Origin: Prinsepia uniflora
Taxonomy: Eukaryota > Streptophyta > Magnoliopsida > Rosales > Rosaceae
Direction: 5' to 3'
NCBI GenBank assembly: GCA_032719365.1
Contig: CM064873.1
Span: forward strand, 47,220,332-47,284,331
Length of the DNA stretch: 64,000 nucleotides
In this document: positions 44,101-57,400 of the stretch, in pieces
Position numbering within the stretch: position 1 is the first letter of the stretch
Layout of the letters: the number at the start of each line of letters is the position of its first letter
Notes under the pieces: model-generated
What the model was told of the DNA's origin: nothing
Seen by the model: only the letters and a program-made list of their open reading frames with translations
Databases searched by the model: none
Program-made: the position numbers and the translations under genes

Positions 44101-47100
44101 AGATCAATGTGTAGACATATGCTCCTGTTGAAACTGGAAGACCTAACGCAGTGGGACCCTCGGGTAAAGACCGCAACTGATTTACACTAATCCCGATAAG
44201 TAACAAACCAAGAGCTTCCCACTGTATAAAAGTAATATCAGTTTGACACCTTATAACAAGCATGCCATCCAAAGAATTACTTCCACATAATAACATCCAA
44301 AGTTCTACAATTGACTACTCTCCCATCCAATAGGAACAGGAAAAAATATTTACTGTCCAAGGAGTTTTTTTTTTCCTCCAGGCTGAAAAGACGACCAAGC
44401 TAGGAACTAACCTGAATTACTGAAAATCGGCGTTTCATTATCATTTTCAATAAAACAGCAATCACCAACACCTGCATGTCCATAATAAGTGCTTAATAGA
44501 ATGTATCAAACTTGTTAAATGGAAATCACCTGCAGAACTTCTACAGGTGAAACTAAGTGAGGCAAAAACTATGTAAACGTATATTTTAGGATGTAAATAT
44601 GCATCCCAAGAAACTTTGGTAGAACCAAAGCTAGTGTTGCAGGGTATTTTTCATTGAGGTTAACAAGATAGACATTCCATGCCACAAACACCAGATTTGG
44701 TATCCTCGAAGCATCTTTTAATTGCTTTATAAAAATTAAAAGACAGAAAAAATGTGAACAATAATATCTAAAGGCTGGAACAACTCTCAGGGCATTGGCT
44801 TACGAGACTGATTGTAGGAAGATTGTAAATGCATAATGCAGAAGGTTCCAGACAAGAAGACTTGTTTCAGAAAGAGTCATCCACTGAGTTTTGAGGAAGA
44901 CTTCTTCCTCCACAGATGTATCTAACAGCTCATGCCGAAGATATGAGAATCATAGAAGAGGATAGAGCAGGGACAGGGTATTCAAACAGGATTGGCAAGA
45001 AAGATACATAACCTAACATTAAAAAAAACCATGAAAAGTCCAACGCATGGCCTCATAACATAAGCTCTGGTAATAAACTCATAAATCTGAATTCAAGTAG
45101 CCCAACTTCGATAAAGATTAATTTTTCTAATACACACATATGAGAAACGATTTATATTTTACACTTAAAACAACTTTTGACACAATTCTTGAGTCATTAG
45201 ATTACAACATATCTCTCTCTCTCCAAAAACTTCCATGAGAGAAACCGTAAGCAAGGCCAAGCAAATCATGAAGTGGCCGTTAACATCACTGACAAAACGA
45301 TAATGAATACTGTGAAACTAAAAGTACCTTCAAATTGCTCAGCATCTTCACTGTTGCAGGATTGAAATATAGCTGCAAAACAGATAAGCCTAAGTTATTT
45401 TATGAAATTTCATCAAGTTATAAGCTCTCTAAATCAATGCTTAGGTGGTACTTTGCAAGAATATCAGGATAACTTTGGATTATATGTAAAAAAGCCAATG
45501 AAGCCTAAGAAATAGTAAATCCTGGAAGACCACACCATTCAGCCAAGTAACAAACTAAATAATCTTGTAGCTCACTCTCTCCTAGGAAAATAAGCAATTA
45601 TGGTGTGAACATATTAAGTCATACACAAACTGTGGTGCAAGGCCACACATCTCTATCCAATAAGTCTCCTTTTATTTAGATAATTTTTTGTTGGTGATTC
45701 TTTAGTATTTCTTAGACCTTAACACAGAAACAGCTACTTCTTCTAAGTAGACCTATTGATTACATCTATCCAGAAGGGCTCAAAACTTCATATGGAATGC
45801 CCTTAGAGTTAAAAATCTTGGTTATATCATAATTTATCTCCACATGGATAGCACAAGTCTTATCAACCATACACAATGAGTGCCCAGAGGATCTATGAAA
45901 AAAATACCTGCATGGTAAACTTTAAATAATTATTAATAGCATAAAGAAATGCTGGAACAGCAAGAAGCACATTGTTCCGAGCAGCCTGCAAAAAGACAAA
46001 AACAACATTGCTGGATCATAAATGACCATGTTTTCCTTCCAAACTATCAGCAAGCATACGAGCTGAACAAGATAATTCAAATATAGAAGCCAAATTATTA
46101 GGAAATGAAAATAACAAATAACTTCTCAGTACAAAAGAGGAACATAAATTTTCCTAGTAAGAGTCAGGAATAACAAACTAAAGGTGGGCGGAATTCCACC
46201 TGTTATGAAAACACAAACAGACATAAAGGTTATGAAAAACGAGAACCTAACAAATCAAAGATTGATAGACAACCTGCATGAATGTGGAAATTGAGAGAAG
46301 AGGCTTCTCCCCGACTTTCTGATTTCTAGCCTGCAGAATCAACCAGAATATCAATACGAAAATAATACAATTAGGCACCTCAAGAAATTAAAACCATAAG
46401 TACTTTGAGAACTCCACTAACATATCTGGAATCTGAGTTATTACTATCACCAAATCTCTCGCCCTCTTCCTGGTAGAATTTTTACTCGCCAATTTCAAAC
46501 TTTCAAAAAAGATTAACCAAGTTTGTCCCCATGGAAACATTAATTCCACAATCTTCAATAAGCAGGAACTCCAAAGTTCTTGGCCGCATATATAAAGGAG
46601 ATGGCCCTAGTGAATGCACCTCACAAGGCATTAAGCTATTTTCTAGCCCCTCAGAACATAGGCATACGCCCGGCTAGAGTAGATGCTTTTGACAACACAG
46701 GATAAACTTAGAGTAAAATTCAAATGGAACCTTATTCCAGTTTGACCCAGAACTTCTAGACTATGCTGGAAATTAACAGCACTAAGGAATGACAGTAACT
46801 CAATCTGAACTCTTTCTTCTCTCAAAGTTAATTAGATTCACCAATAAAACACCTCAAATTTGTAGAGAAAATTGAAAACCAAAAGCCATGAATTTGTGTG
46901 CATAGATGAGTACGGGAGGAAAAAAGTTGCTGATAATACCTGCAACAATAGCATAACAACCGCAAATATAACCTTTGCAGCCTCCGTCAAAAAGTTTACA
47001 CTAATTGGGCTAAATTCGAATTTTCCATCGACCTTGGACATATAAACCAGAATAGGCTGGTACAAAAAGAAAAAACATAACCATGTCAAGTGACAAAGAA

Positions 47101-47712
47101 ATTGGGATCAAGAATTTCCAAAATAGATAATAGCATCAGCCAGAAGTTAACTTCAGAAATTCACATCAACATCGCACAAACAAGAAGAGATTCTTAAAGG
47201 ACTTACCGAAACAGTTGTTACTGTTATTGTCTCCAATATTATCTATCAACTCTATTCATGTTTTCTATTCTTTCTAGCATGCTTGGTAACTAAGCTATCG
47301 ACAATCCTAAAAATAAATAAATGAACTTGATATGTAGATTCCATAGATCAAATTCAACAAAAGTACTAGCTTTCAGAAAGTAGGAGTGATAGAGATAATG
47401 GAAGTGACAAAAAGATAAACAATTAGGGAATTTGCAACAATAGTAAGAATGTAACCTTGGCAGGGCAACAATAGTAAGACTGTAACCTCAAGCAATTCAT
47501 TACTGTGAAGGATAAGGCAAATAAGTCCAAATCAGAAAACAAACCTGTAAACCAACTAGCATACAATCACCAACAACCAAGAGGACATTGAGAACACGTT
47601 GCTTGGACGATAACCTGCTCTTGTGGCGGTCATAAGCCCTCGAGAAACTTTTCGTGTTTGGGGAAACCAACTTTGAATGGCATACACTGCATTCTATCAT
47701 CCCGTTCTTCAT
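41154..47712 (-). CDS. Nucleotide-sugar transporter, CMP-sialic acid/UDP-galactose transporter family (14 coding exons)
   Basis: A Golgi-type multispan antiporter of the SLC35A-like family, which swaps a nucleotide sugar for the matching monophosphate. Plants lack clear sialic acid, so the true substrate may be a UDP-sugar or CDP-like compound. Exons, 5' to 3': 47712-47545, 47056-46940, 46330-46274, 45985-45908, 45372-45328, 44471-44412, 44221-44099, 43985-43908, 43422-43353, 42470-42363, 42151-42018, 41822-41743, 41348-41303, 41204-41154. All introns are GT-AG and the exons sum to 1215 bp (404 codons plus TAA at 41154-41156), the usual length. Visible marks: N-terminal MKNGMIECSVCHSKLVSP, FSPISVNFLTEAAKVIF, ALLYAINN-like AFLYAINNYLKFTMQLYFNP, SNLKVLVIAVLLK, and KYADTILKKYSSTVATIFTG around residue 300. 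About ten membrane segments are expected. I start at MKNG (47712); the frame extends a few codons upstream only through a GTG. No defect seen. Confidence 0.95.
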
Positions 47713-48480
47713 CAGCTGCCCTGCCCACTGTCCCACTCTACACTACAATCGAAATCTACAGAAAGCCCACAGTTTAATAATACATCCCATAAGTACACGC
47801 CCTCTGAAGTCTGAAAACTAATAAACAGTCTTGGTGAATTCTTGGTATGCCTAATATAAACACAAACTATAGGAGACAAGATAAAACTCTATACGTGTCA
47901 GACCAAGCAAATAGATTAGCCCTCGAATTCCCAATAAAACCATCTTCATAAATTGCAAGTACCCTTTTTTGATATGCTTTACTTTGTTAGTATAAAACAG
48001 AAGGTAAATGGTAACTCAACTCGATCAAATACCTCAATAAACTCATCTGTAATAAACTAGTATAATTCGAGCAGATCTTGCATTTAGAAAAGCTAAAATC
48101 ATGTGCCGACATTAACAACAGCTAAGATCCTAGAAGAAACCCTAAATCAAATCAAATTCAACTAAAGATAACAGATAACGGCCAGCTCAGATCTTGCCAA
48201 TACTGGATCCAAAACTGAGCTAAAAAATATGAAAAATTTGGGTCTAACTAACCGAATTATAGAAATGGCGGGACCTAAATTGCCTCCGAACAAAGCATTG
48301 ATTGAGGCTATAGTTGGTTTCGCCGGCCAGATCCAGTGTCACCGGAGCTCAATTCCGCCTCTCAAATACCGATTGACATACCAAACAGAGGGAAACAAAA
48401 TTTGGGACGAGAATGCAAGCGAGAATTCAAATTCTCAATTCCCTTTTGAGCTTTTATGGGAACTCTAATCCCCAGACTCC
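47713..48480 (-). other. 5' UTR and promoter-proximal region of the transporter gene
   Basis: Upstream of MKNG a pyrimidine-containing tract ends in GATTGTAG and GACAG, possible acceptors, so a 5' UTR intron is likely. A GC-richer stretch at about 48290-48400 (GCCGGCGAAACC on the minus strand) looks like a non-coding first exon. I see no convincing TATA box. The exact transcription start cannot be placed from sequence. Confidence 0.4.
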
Positions 48481-49318
48481 CAGAGATGCGCGGAATATGC
48501 AGAGACGATTTTTGTTGGAATGTTTAACGAAAGAGCTTCTTAACTTTCTCATCTGATTTTTTTTTTTTTTTTTTGCTTTGAGTTTACACTATACAAGTCT
48601 TTGGAGCTGGACTGTGACCGACCGACGGAAGTCACCTGTGACAGACCAATGAGATTCAGGAGCTGAAATGTGACAGACCAATGAAGTATCGGCTTTGGGT
48701 AAAAAATGTGGATGGTGATAAATTGGAAAGGTGCAGGTGATCACTGCTCTTAAGTTTATAATTTTTAAGAGGAGTTTTAATTTGTGTTTTTTTCGGGTTA
48801 GACGTTTCTTTCGCTTCAAATTTTTGTTGTACTTTCAAAGTAAGCTTTGTTTGTTGTTTGCATCATTATTTTCGTGCGGAAAATATTTGAGTCTTTTGAG
48901 ATTTGGTTGGAGTCAAAGTTGCAACTGCCACGTGTAATTACGAGGAAAACTTTTTAAGTGAAAGGTTGAAAGCTATGTGAATTTGAAGCTTGGTAAGTAA
49001 AAAAGTAAAGACCATTCCCATCTACACCACCCTATAAGAAGATGAAACTTTTTTACCATATGTTTGGACGTGGAAATTATAGGACTATTAATAAATTATC
49101 TTTTAAATATTCTAAAACAATAATTAAAAAGTTAAATTTTAGTTTTAATCATTATATTTTGCTCCGATTTTAGTTTTATTTATTGTGCTTTGATTCTTTC
49201 AATTTAGTCATTGTATTTAGGTTTTTGGCAGTGCCAATGGTGGTTGTGGTAATAGTGTTGGCGGAGACGATGGCAATGAGGACGATTGTGATGTTGGTGG
49301 GTTCGTGGCAATGATGGA
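48481..49318. other. Intergenic spacer between the transporter gene and the LTR nest
   Basis: Has a poly-T run (48557-48574), a small duplication of GTGACAGACCAATGA (near 48640 and 48670) and a G-rich stretch at 49230-49318. No gene supported. Confidence 0.5.
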
Positions 49319-49485
49319 TGTAACGATCCGAAAATTGGAAAAAAGATAATTCCAAAATTTTTACAAGGGAATTGATGATTTTGTCTTTGAGGTCAAAAGT
49401 TGAATTTTTGGCTTGGGTACTTTTTGAACTTTTCATGAGGGTCATTACGTAGGCCTCAAAATCCTGAGTCTATAGATAGGTAGTA
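49319..49485 (+). repeat. Left end of an interrupted LTR (outermost level of the right-hand nest)
   Basis: Starts TGTAACGATCCG and runs through the family block CATTACGTAGGCCT...TATAGATAGGTAG. It breaks off at 49485; the rest should lie beyond the window. TAGTA (49481-49485) is the expected left duplication of the element that interrupts it. Confidence 0.7.
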
Positions 49486-51957
49486 TGACACAACCTACCC
49501 CCAATCCCCCGGGATTAAGGGATTAGTCATGCTCCCGTCTAACTTATGTGCGACATGAAGACTAAATCGGCGTCCAACCTCCATGTAACACGTAAGCCGG
49601 ACAAGGAATTCCCAAGCGAACCGTCCAAAAATTTATGGGCTTCCCAGAGTGCACAAAACCTAATGTGGATCGTGTGTGTGATGTCTCCGTCTCTCTCTAA
49701 CAATAGCCCGCACCGCATCAAACCTGGAGGGTATCGAAAACACAAAAGACTGTGAGTGGACAAAAATAAATAATAAGTTCATAAAACATTTCATAAGAAA
49801 CTACATTTATACCCTCCACGAAAAAACCAATGCATGCATATGAAAACCTTATCATATATTCATTTCATATCCCAGATAAGAAAATCATCAATAAAAACCG
49901 GAATCATTTCTTTTTCTCAAATCCGTAACTCAAAACCAGGGTCTTAGCCCAAAATCATAAATCATCATCAAAGTACGGGAACTCAGCCCAAAAATCATTA
50001 AATCAAAATCATCCGGGCCACATCCCAAAACATCTGAAAACCAGTGAAAAACAAAGTAAAACATCAATCAATCGAGTTGTTGGATCTCAAGCGCGCCGAG
50101 TCTTTAAACTCAAAACACATGCGCATAATCAGGCCTTCCCGGGATATCAACAAGTCTTTAAACTCAAAACACAATCAACAGGCATCGGGGGATATCACAA
50201 TAACCGAGTCTTTAAACTCAAAACATATCAATCCAGGGCCCTCCCCTGTCATCAATCAACCGAGTCTTTAAAATCAAAACCAGATCCAGCCATATCCGGG
50301 TCTTTAAACCCAAAAACAAGTTTCAACGGGTCTTTAAACCCAAAACCAAGTGAAAATCATAGAAAATCCATATCCGAATTCGCAATCATGATTCCGTAAG
50401 CAAGTATCCGGAATCATCATTCCGAACTCAAATCCAGAAATTCACTTTCAAGTTTCAAAACCAAATCAGGAATCATCTTTCCGAAATCCAATTCCAAAAC
50501 CCGAAATCACCTTTATCGAAATCACTTTTATGAACAGGGCTTCACGCCCGAAATAACTTTCCAAAATCCATTATAAATCATTAAAATCAATCATATCTCA
50601 AATCCCAAATCATCGTATTGAAACCATCATCAAATCATAGCAGAAAACCATATCTCGTAAAACGTGCAATTCCGTAAATATCTCTAAATACGTGCAAAAC
50701 CGTAAATCATCAAGATCATAATCATAAAAATAGAAATCACGTATAGAAAACATATAAAAACATTTATGCATGCATCATAAGTTTGAAAGCAAAGTCCACT
50801 CACAGACCATTCGCGTCGCTGCCTCGATACGGGTGCACTATGCCGTTCCCGGCTAATCCACTATCACCGACTTCCCCGAACCTATCCAAATCTCATAAGA
50901 AGGTTACTAAATACTTCATTAAGCTTCTACTAAAGCCCCGTAATTTTCCCGAATTTTTAACTATTTTTAAACGAGTCCTAAAACTTTCGGACATCCTGAA
51001 ACCTATCGAAATGATGTCCGGTTAACTCGAAACTAGTGCCAAAATGTTATTTACATTGAATACTTTAAAAGTCGTGTTGGAACCTTCCTCAAAGAACGTG
51101 CCACATGCCCACACGCTCCGCCCAAAGGGGCTGCCCGTGGGCCTCACGCGCCAGGCACTGTGCTCGTCTTCAACCTCCTGCTGAACTGGGTTCGGTTCGG
51201 CTCTACAAACCCGGTCCAACTGGACCGGCGTGAGCGATTCGACGCTGTAATCCCTTTTTTTTCGGTCCATTTTTTATTCTATTCAATCCTATAGTTACGT
51301 CTCACCAATTTCTATTCCTCCACGATGTCAAAACACGAAAACCTTTTTAAAACTACCGTGTTTAATAACCAGTTATAACCCAAATTTATTCCCCACGTTC
51401 TGGGCACTACCAAGGACCAAAACGCACCCTAATGACTCCAATAAGCTGCTAAGGACCTTAAAATCGTGTTTGAGGGACTAGTTTAAGCTCACCTGGCCCG
51501 AAAATGCCTTCGGTCGTTAGCCACCGAAACGATCTCACGGCGGCTCTACCACCGTTCACCGCCCAACAACCAACTTTTTCCTTTCCTAGCCACCTAGTGG
51601 GTTCCATGGGATCTTCAGACCATCCTTCAATCAACCAATGTGATTAATAATCGCTAAAACACGGTTTGCAAATTTTAATTAAAAAGAAACAGGACAATCA
51701 CGGCATCCCACTTACTGTCCACCACGATCACCGTTGTGGCCTTCATCCACATCGTCTAAACTCCTCTTCTCATTTCCATTCATGATTCATGGGCAATATA
51801 TCACATTTGGGAGGGGTTTGGGTTCTCACGATCACACACACACACATTCTGTTATTCTTTGTTTTGTCTCAACCCGTGCAACCAATTTTAAAACAAAAGT
51901 GAGGCGGTAAGGAGAGTTCCACAAGCCTCCAGATTGGGCCAGGTGTCCAATCTTCTG
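49486..51957 (-). repeat. Interrupted LTR, related to the LARD-like LTR (partial)
   Basis: Begins TGACACAACC, a mutated form of the TGACAGGACC start seen at 18377. In order it shows the arm CTGTGAGTGGAC (49750-49761), a TTTAAACTC array (about 50085-50345), the arm GTCCACTCACAG (50794-50805), and an ACGCG-rich block. It is cut at 51957 by the next LTR, and its remaining few hundred bases are not in the window. Open frames inside are chance frames. Confidence 0.75.
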
Positions 51958-53679
51958 TGTAACGACCCGTCCCGAATTATCGGGATTAATTAAGACTTAA
52001 TGACGGATTAGCCTTTCTAATAAGGGATTTGACGAGGATTAACAAACGAGCAGAGCGAAATGACGATTTTGCCTATGGAATGGGCGAATCGTTGACTCTT
52101 TGTTCTGGTGGTCAAATGGACTTTTGCCGATGGCTATGACGTAGTTTGGGACGTTACAAGTTCATAGACAGGTGGCACACTCGATTCCGACATTCGAGGA
52201 AGAAGTTATGATTTTCGGAAGTTCGGGGGCATTTTGGTAATTTGGTTGAAAAGGAGCAGAACGTTGACTTTTGACCTGGGAGGTCCGATGGCCGAGGGTC
52301 GAGGACCGTTACGTAGATCGAGATGATACAAATCTGTAGACAGGGGCACGTCAAATTCGGACGTTCGACGGAGAAGTTACGGTTCACGAAAGTTCGAGGG
52401 AGCTATTGCGCGTTTTACGAGACGAATTGACTTTTGTCTCAAGTGGGCCCCAGATATTTTTCCCAAGGCCTAATGGATGAGTGACAAGTGTCACCCATCC
52501 ACTGGCCACCCTTTTTCATTCATGCATATCATCATTTTCTTGTTCGTGTATACCAAACCCAAACACACGAACCCGATCTCACCCAAACCCATCCATCAAC
52601 CCTTTCAATCCTGGCTGCTAGACGAAAAGAGAGGATCAGAGTGAGAGGCTGGAGGTAGCTGGTGAAGACAGGACCGCCGTGCACGACGGCGAGGCCCTGG
52701 AAACCCGAGGTAAACCTGATTGCTCGGTTAGACCCAATTTTCCTTTTATTTCAATTTTGACATTATGGAGAGCTTTAGATGATTGGAAGATGATTATTGG
52801 GTTGTTAGGAAGTTAATGGGATGGTTTTGAGGGTGGTTCACGGCTGAGGAAGCCCCGGGGGGTTTTTGAAAAGGTTGAGCCGTGAGGACATAATCGAACC
52901 ATGGGATTTTAGGTGTTTTCTTTAAGGTTTCTTGATTTGAATAGGTAGGAAATGAGAAAATAGGAATAATGGAATCGAAAGGGGAAGAAACGGACCGAAA
53001 ATGAAGGGTTTAGAGGGCTGAACTGGCCACGCCGGTTTGGATGGACCGGCTACACAGAACCGGCTGGTTCGGACCGGTCGAGAGGTTGAAGACGATCCAC
53101 AGTGCTCTGGCGCATGGCTCCCACGCGCAGCCCCTTTAGGTGGCGCGTGAGGGCGCGTGAGCAGTCCGATGGGGAAACTTCCAACATGTAATTTCATCTA
53201 TTCGATGTAACGAACATTTTGGGACTGGTTCCGTGTCAATCGGGCATCGTTTCGATATAGTTCGGGTTGTCAGAACGTTTAGGTTCGCGTTTAAAAAGAG
53301 TTAGAAATTCCAGAAAATTACGAGGCTTTAGTGAGGGGTTATTTAAGTAGTTAGTAACCCTATAAATTAATTTGGACAGGTTCGGGAGTCCCGGAGGCGA
53401 CGATCGACCCAAGAGAGGCTTATGGCACGCATATCGAGGTGCTGCTTCAGACGGTCTGTGAGTGGACCTTTCTTTCGAACTTGATGCATGCATAAATGTT
53501 TTATAAGTGTTTTAATATATTTTTTGTGATGCCATGAGTGCATTTGTTTGTGGTAGCCTAGGATTTACGTATTTGCACGTATTTCGAGATTTCAAGTTTT
53601 ATACGATGCTTATACGTGCTAGGTTTTCAATGAGGGTTCAATGAATTGGTTTTGGATTTTGAAATATGAACTTGGGCAT

Positions 53680-54010
53680 GAGGCCCATTTGGTTTACAAA
53701 CTCTCGGACTTGGAGTTCATTTGATTTGACGAGTAATCGGACCGAGGGTCTATTTGAGCTATATGATCGGGCCGAGGGCCCCGTTGATTTATGATCCGGG
53801 CTTGAGGCCCATTTGGTTGTAATATCGGGTTGGAGGCCCAGTTGACTGTATTATCGGGCTTGAGGCCCTATTGGTTGTGAAATCGGGCTTGAGGCCCTGT
53901 TGCTTTATGGTTTCGGGCTTGAGGCCCAATTAGTCGTGATATCGGGCTAGAGGCCCAGTTGATTGTGAAATCGGGCTTAAATCCCAGTTCAGTTTGTGAA
54001 ATGAGAATTC
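53680..54010 (+). repeat. Minisatellite GATCGGGCTTGAGGCCCAAT type
   Basis: About nine units of roughly 33 bp, each with CGGGCTTGAGGCCC or a variant. A related degenerate form (GGGGCGGAGACCC) continues after the nested insertion at 61040-61200. Confidence 0.85.
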
Positions 54011-54420
54011 GGGCATGAGACCCTGGTGAACTCTGGATTTAGGCCAAGGCCTATGAAATGGATTTAAATCGGATTTGAGGAATCATATTGAGATGAATCG
54101 GGTATGAGACCCAGTTAAAATATGTTTTGAGAAAGAAAGAAAGTATTTGAAAATGTATGAAACACTCCATATGATTTATATGGTCTCCTCTAGACGTCTA
54201 CCTGGAGAGTCACGATCCACAGACCAGAATGGGTATCCCCATAGGGATCCCGTTCCAGGAGTGGGAGTTACGAGTTATGATGTGGTTTCAGACCAGATTC
54301 CGGAGAGATGATCGGACTAGGTCTGAAGATAGAGCCTCCCAGATGGAGAATTCCTAGGGAAGGACTCGGAGTGAGACCCCGAGTAGTGTGCACACTAGTA
54401 TAGAGATGAATCATGACTTA

Positions 54421-57400
54421 TGACAGGACCCGTCCCCGAAGGACAAAGTTAACCGTGCCCGGTCCTGCTCCCGTCTGACAAGTCAACTGAAAGTCCGAAA
54501 CTACCTTTCAGCACCTGCCAGACAAAGGATATTTGCGCCTGTGCCTGCTCATACCTCCACCTCTCGAATAGCCTCGATCATCGCGCCACGACCTAAAGGG
54601 TCAATAAAACAGAAAAGGTGTGAGTGGACAAAAATGAACTCTTATAAAAACATTTGCCAAAATATAATCTTACCCTCCAGTTTTCACAAACTTGCATGCA
54701 TATCGTAAAACATGAGTAATAGTATGAAATCATTCAAGTATGAACAGTGGACCGATAAAATCAAAACACGTTTTCCCATGGTCCATAAAAACTCATGTTC
54801 ATCAAATCAGTTCATGTTATAAAACATCAATTCCCGGCTCTCAGGCCAAAACATGTGAAAACATAATCACCTGGCCACCAAGACCAAAAACCCGTACTCA
54901 ATACAAGTACGTCATCATAACAACATCAATCAGCACTAATCACCAGTGCACAAGAAATATATCAATCCAATCAATCCGCACTACGCACAAGTGCATAAAA
55001 TATCACAAATCACATCTGCACTACTCACAAGTGCACAATCAATCAAACTGCACTACTCACAAGTGCTGCACTATGCGTAGGCCAATATCCAGTCACTCTC
55101 TCGGGAACAGACACCTCTGGGCTCAACCCCCTCGGGCTCAGTCACCTCTGGGCGAACACATCCCCAGGTTCAGACACCTCCGAGTGGTACATCCAGGCTC
55201 AGTCTCATCCGAGAAGCTGACTACCATAGGATCAACTCCCGATCCTACACTCACATCCCCCAAGCTCCGGTCGTTTGGGTAATCCCCCCAAGCACCAACC
55301 GTCTGGGAATATCAAAATCACAATGAAAACCATCTCGGGAATTACATCCCAAAACATTTCAATCAAATCTTGACTTCATACCAAGTCAAGATCATCTCCG
55401 ACTGGGTCTCAAAGCCCAAAATACCATTTACACGTATTTCTTTAAAATCACCTTTTAGAACAATAAAATAATCCAGAAATCATCATTGACTTACCAACTA
55501 AGTCAAAACATCATTTTTAGAAATCATTTAGACTCCGGGCCTAGCCCAAAACATCATTTGCACGTTCCTCGTAAAACATGCCAGAATGACTGATTAAAAT
55601 ATTCATAAAATCCCAATAAATCATTAATTTCACAAGTGACTCCAAATCTGAGTCAAAATCACTATTCACTTGGGTTCTCATGCCCAACATAACATTATCA
55701 TGCAAATCCATGCGTTGCAACCTCCGTTGCCATTTTCACGTAAATCCACGAAATTGACCCTTGACTCATTCCCGAGTCACCACATCATTTTCAATCCATG
55801 ACTCATAATCCGAGTCCACACATTATTTTCAATCAATTTTAATCCCAGACTCACAAACCAAGTCCAAACATCATTTTCACCAAATTTCGTAATTTCTCGA
55901 AAATCGCCCAATAATAATAATATAATAATCATAAAACCGAGAAATTACCGGATTGAAACATAAATCATGCCCAAGCATATAAAATCATATAATAAGGCAT
56001 TTAAACCATATATGCATGCAACACGGTTAGAAAACAAAGTCCACTCACACACACACTGTCAGGACCCACCCCGGTTTCACCCCGAAACCCGAGGTCAATC
56101 CCGCTCCCGTCTGACTCCCCGACACAACACTGAAGTAGAACTCACTCAAACCCAGTCAGACGCAGGAGTAATTAGACAACATATCCCAAAGTTATCATTT
56201 ACAGAGCATAGTACGAATATACAAGGAACTAAAACCGATAAATTACACGCACACGGAAGACTTTAAACTACTCCGGGACCCCTCGCGTGACTTCTATGCC
56301 TCGGTCACTGCCTCGACGTCAAGACCCCGCACTGGCTCCATAACCTGGAGGGCAATTTAAAACAAAAGATGTGAGTGGACCAGAAAGTACAAAAAGTTCA
56401 GAACCATTTCATATAAAAACTGGGGTTTTAGCCCTCCGTTTTGAAAACCACATGCATAACCAACAGTTAATAACACAGGTCTAATTCAAGTCTTATAAAA
56501 CATCATAAGAAACAGAAACACTATAACACAGGTATGGAAATCATGGCATGAGTATCAAAACCCGTATCATAAACCATAAAGCTCAAATCATCATTTCCCG
56601 ATCAAACCTGCTGGACCTATCCGAGTCTTTAAACTCCCGAGTCTTTAAACTCAATCCAGGCCTTAATCATATCCGAGTCTTTAAACTCAAGGCCTACGGG
56701 GGAAATATCAATATATCCGAGTCTTTAAACTCCCGAGTCTTTAAACTCAATCCGGGTCTTTAAACCCAATCCGGCCGGTCCCCCGTCACATATATCCGGG
56801 TCTTTAAACCCAATATCCAGATCCAGCAAATCCAATCCCAAAATCATTGAAAACCATTCACCAATCCACATCCAAACCCGAATCCGAAATCACTGGTCCG
56901 GTGCCCTTCCGGCATCCAGAACCGTCATTCCGAACCCAAATCCGGAATCCACTTTCCAATTTTAAAACCAACTTCCATTTCCGAAATCCGTTTCTAAAAC
57001 CGAAAACCTTTATTATCGAAATCATGTTCCAAAATCCCTTTATAACCAATGAAAACCACTTATCAATTAAAATCCCAAAATCATTGCATCCATGTCAGAA
57101 ACAAACCACTTTCTCGTAAAACGTGCTAAAAACCGAACATTCTTGAAAAACGTGCAGTCATGTAAAATCAACCAAAACATATCCGATAAGCACAGGATCA
57201 TGATTAAAATCATAAAACAAGTATAGAAAACAGTTATGCATGCTCGAGTTTAGAGAAAAGGTCCACTCACAGTACCAAGCCCTCAATCGTGTCCCGAACG
57301 TCCAGCACGTTCCTCGGCTTCCTCGGGAAATCCCGATCCTGTTCACAATCACCAAATTACATCACTAACACGTTTACGAAGGTTCACCTAAATTCCCTCA

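Noticed and set aside
47734..47736. GTG as the start of the transporter protein, eight codons upstream of MKNG
   Set aside because: Plant nuclear genes start with ATG; the family begins MKNGMIEC, and a stop lies just upstream of the GTG.
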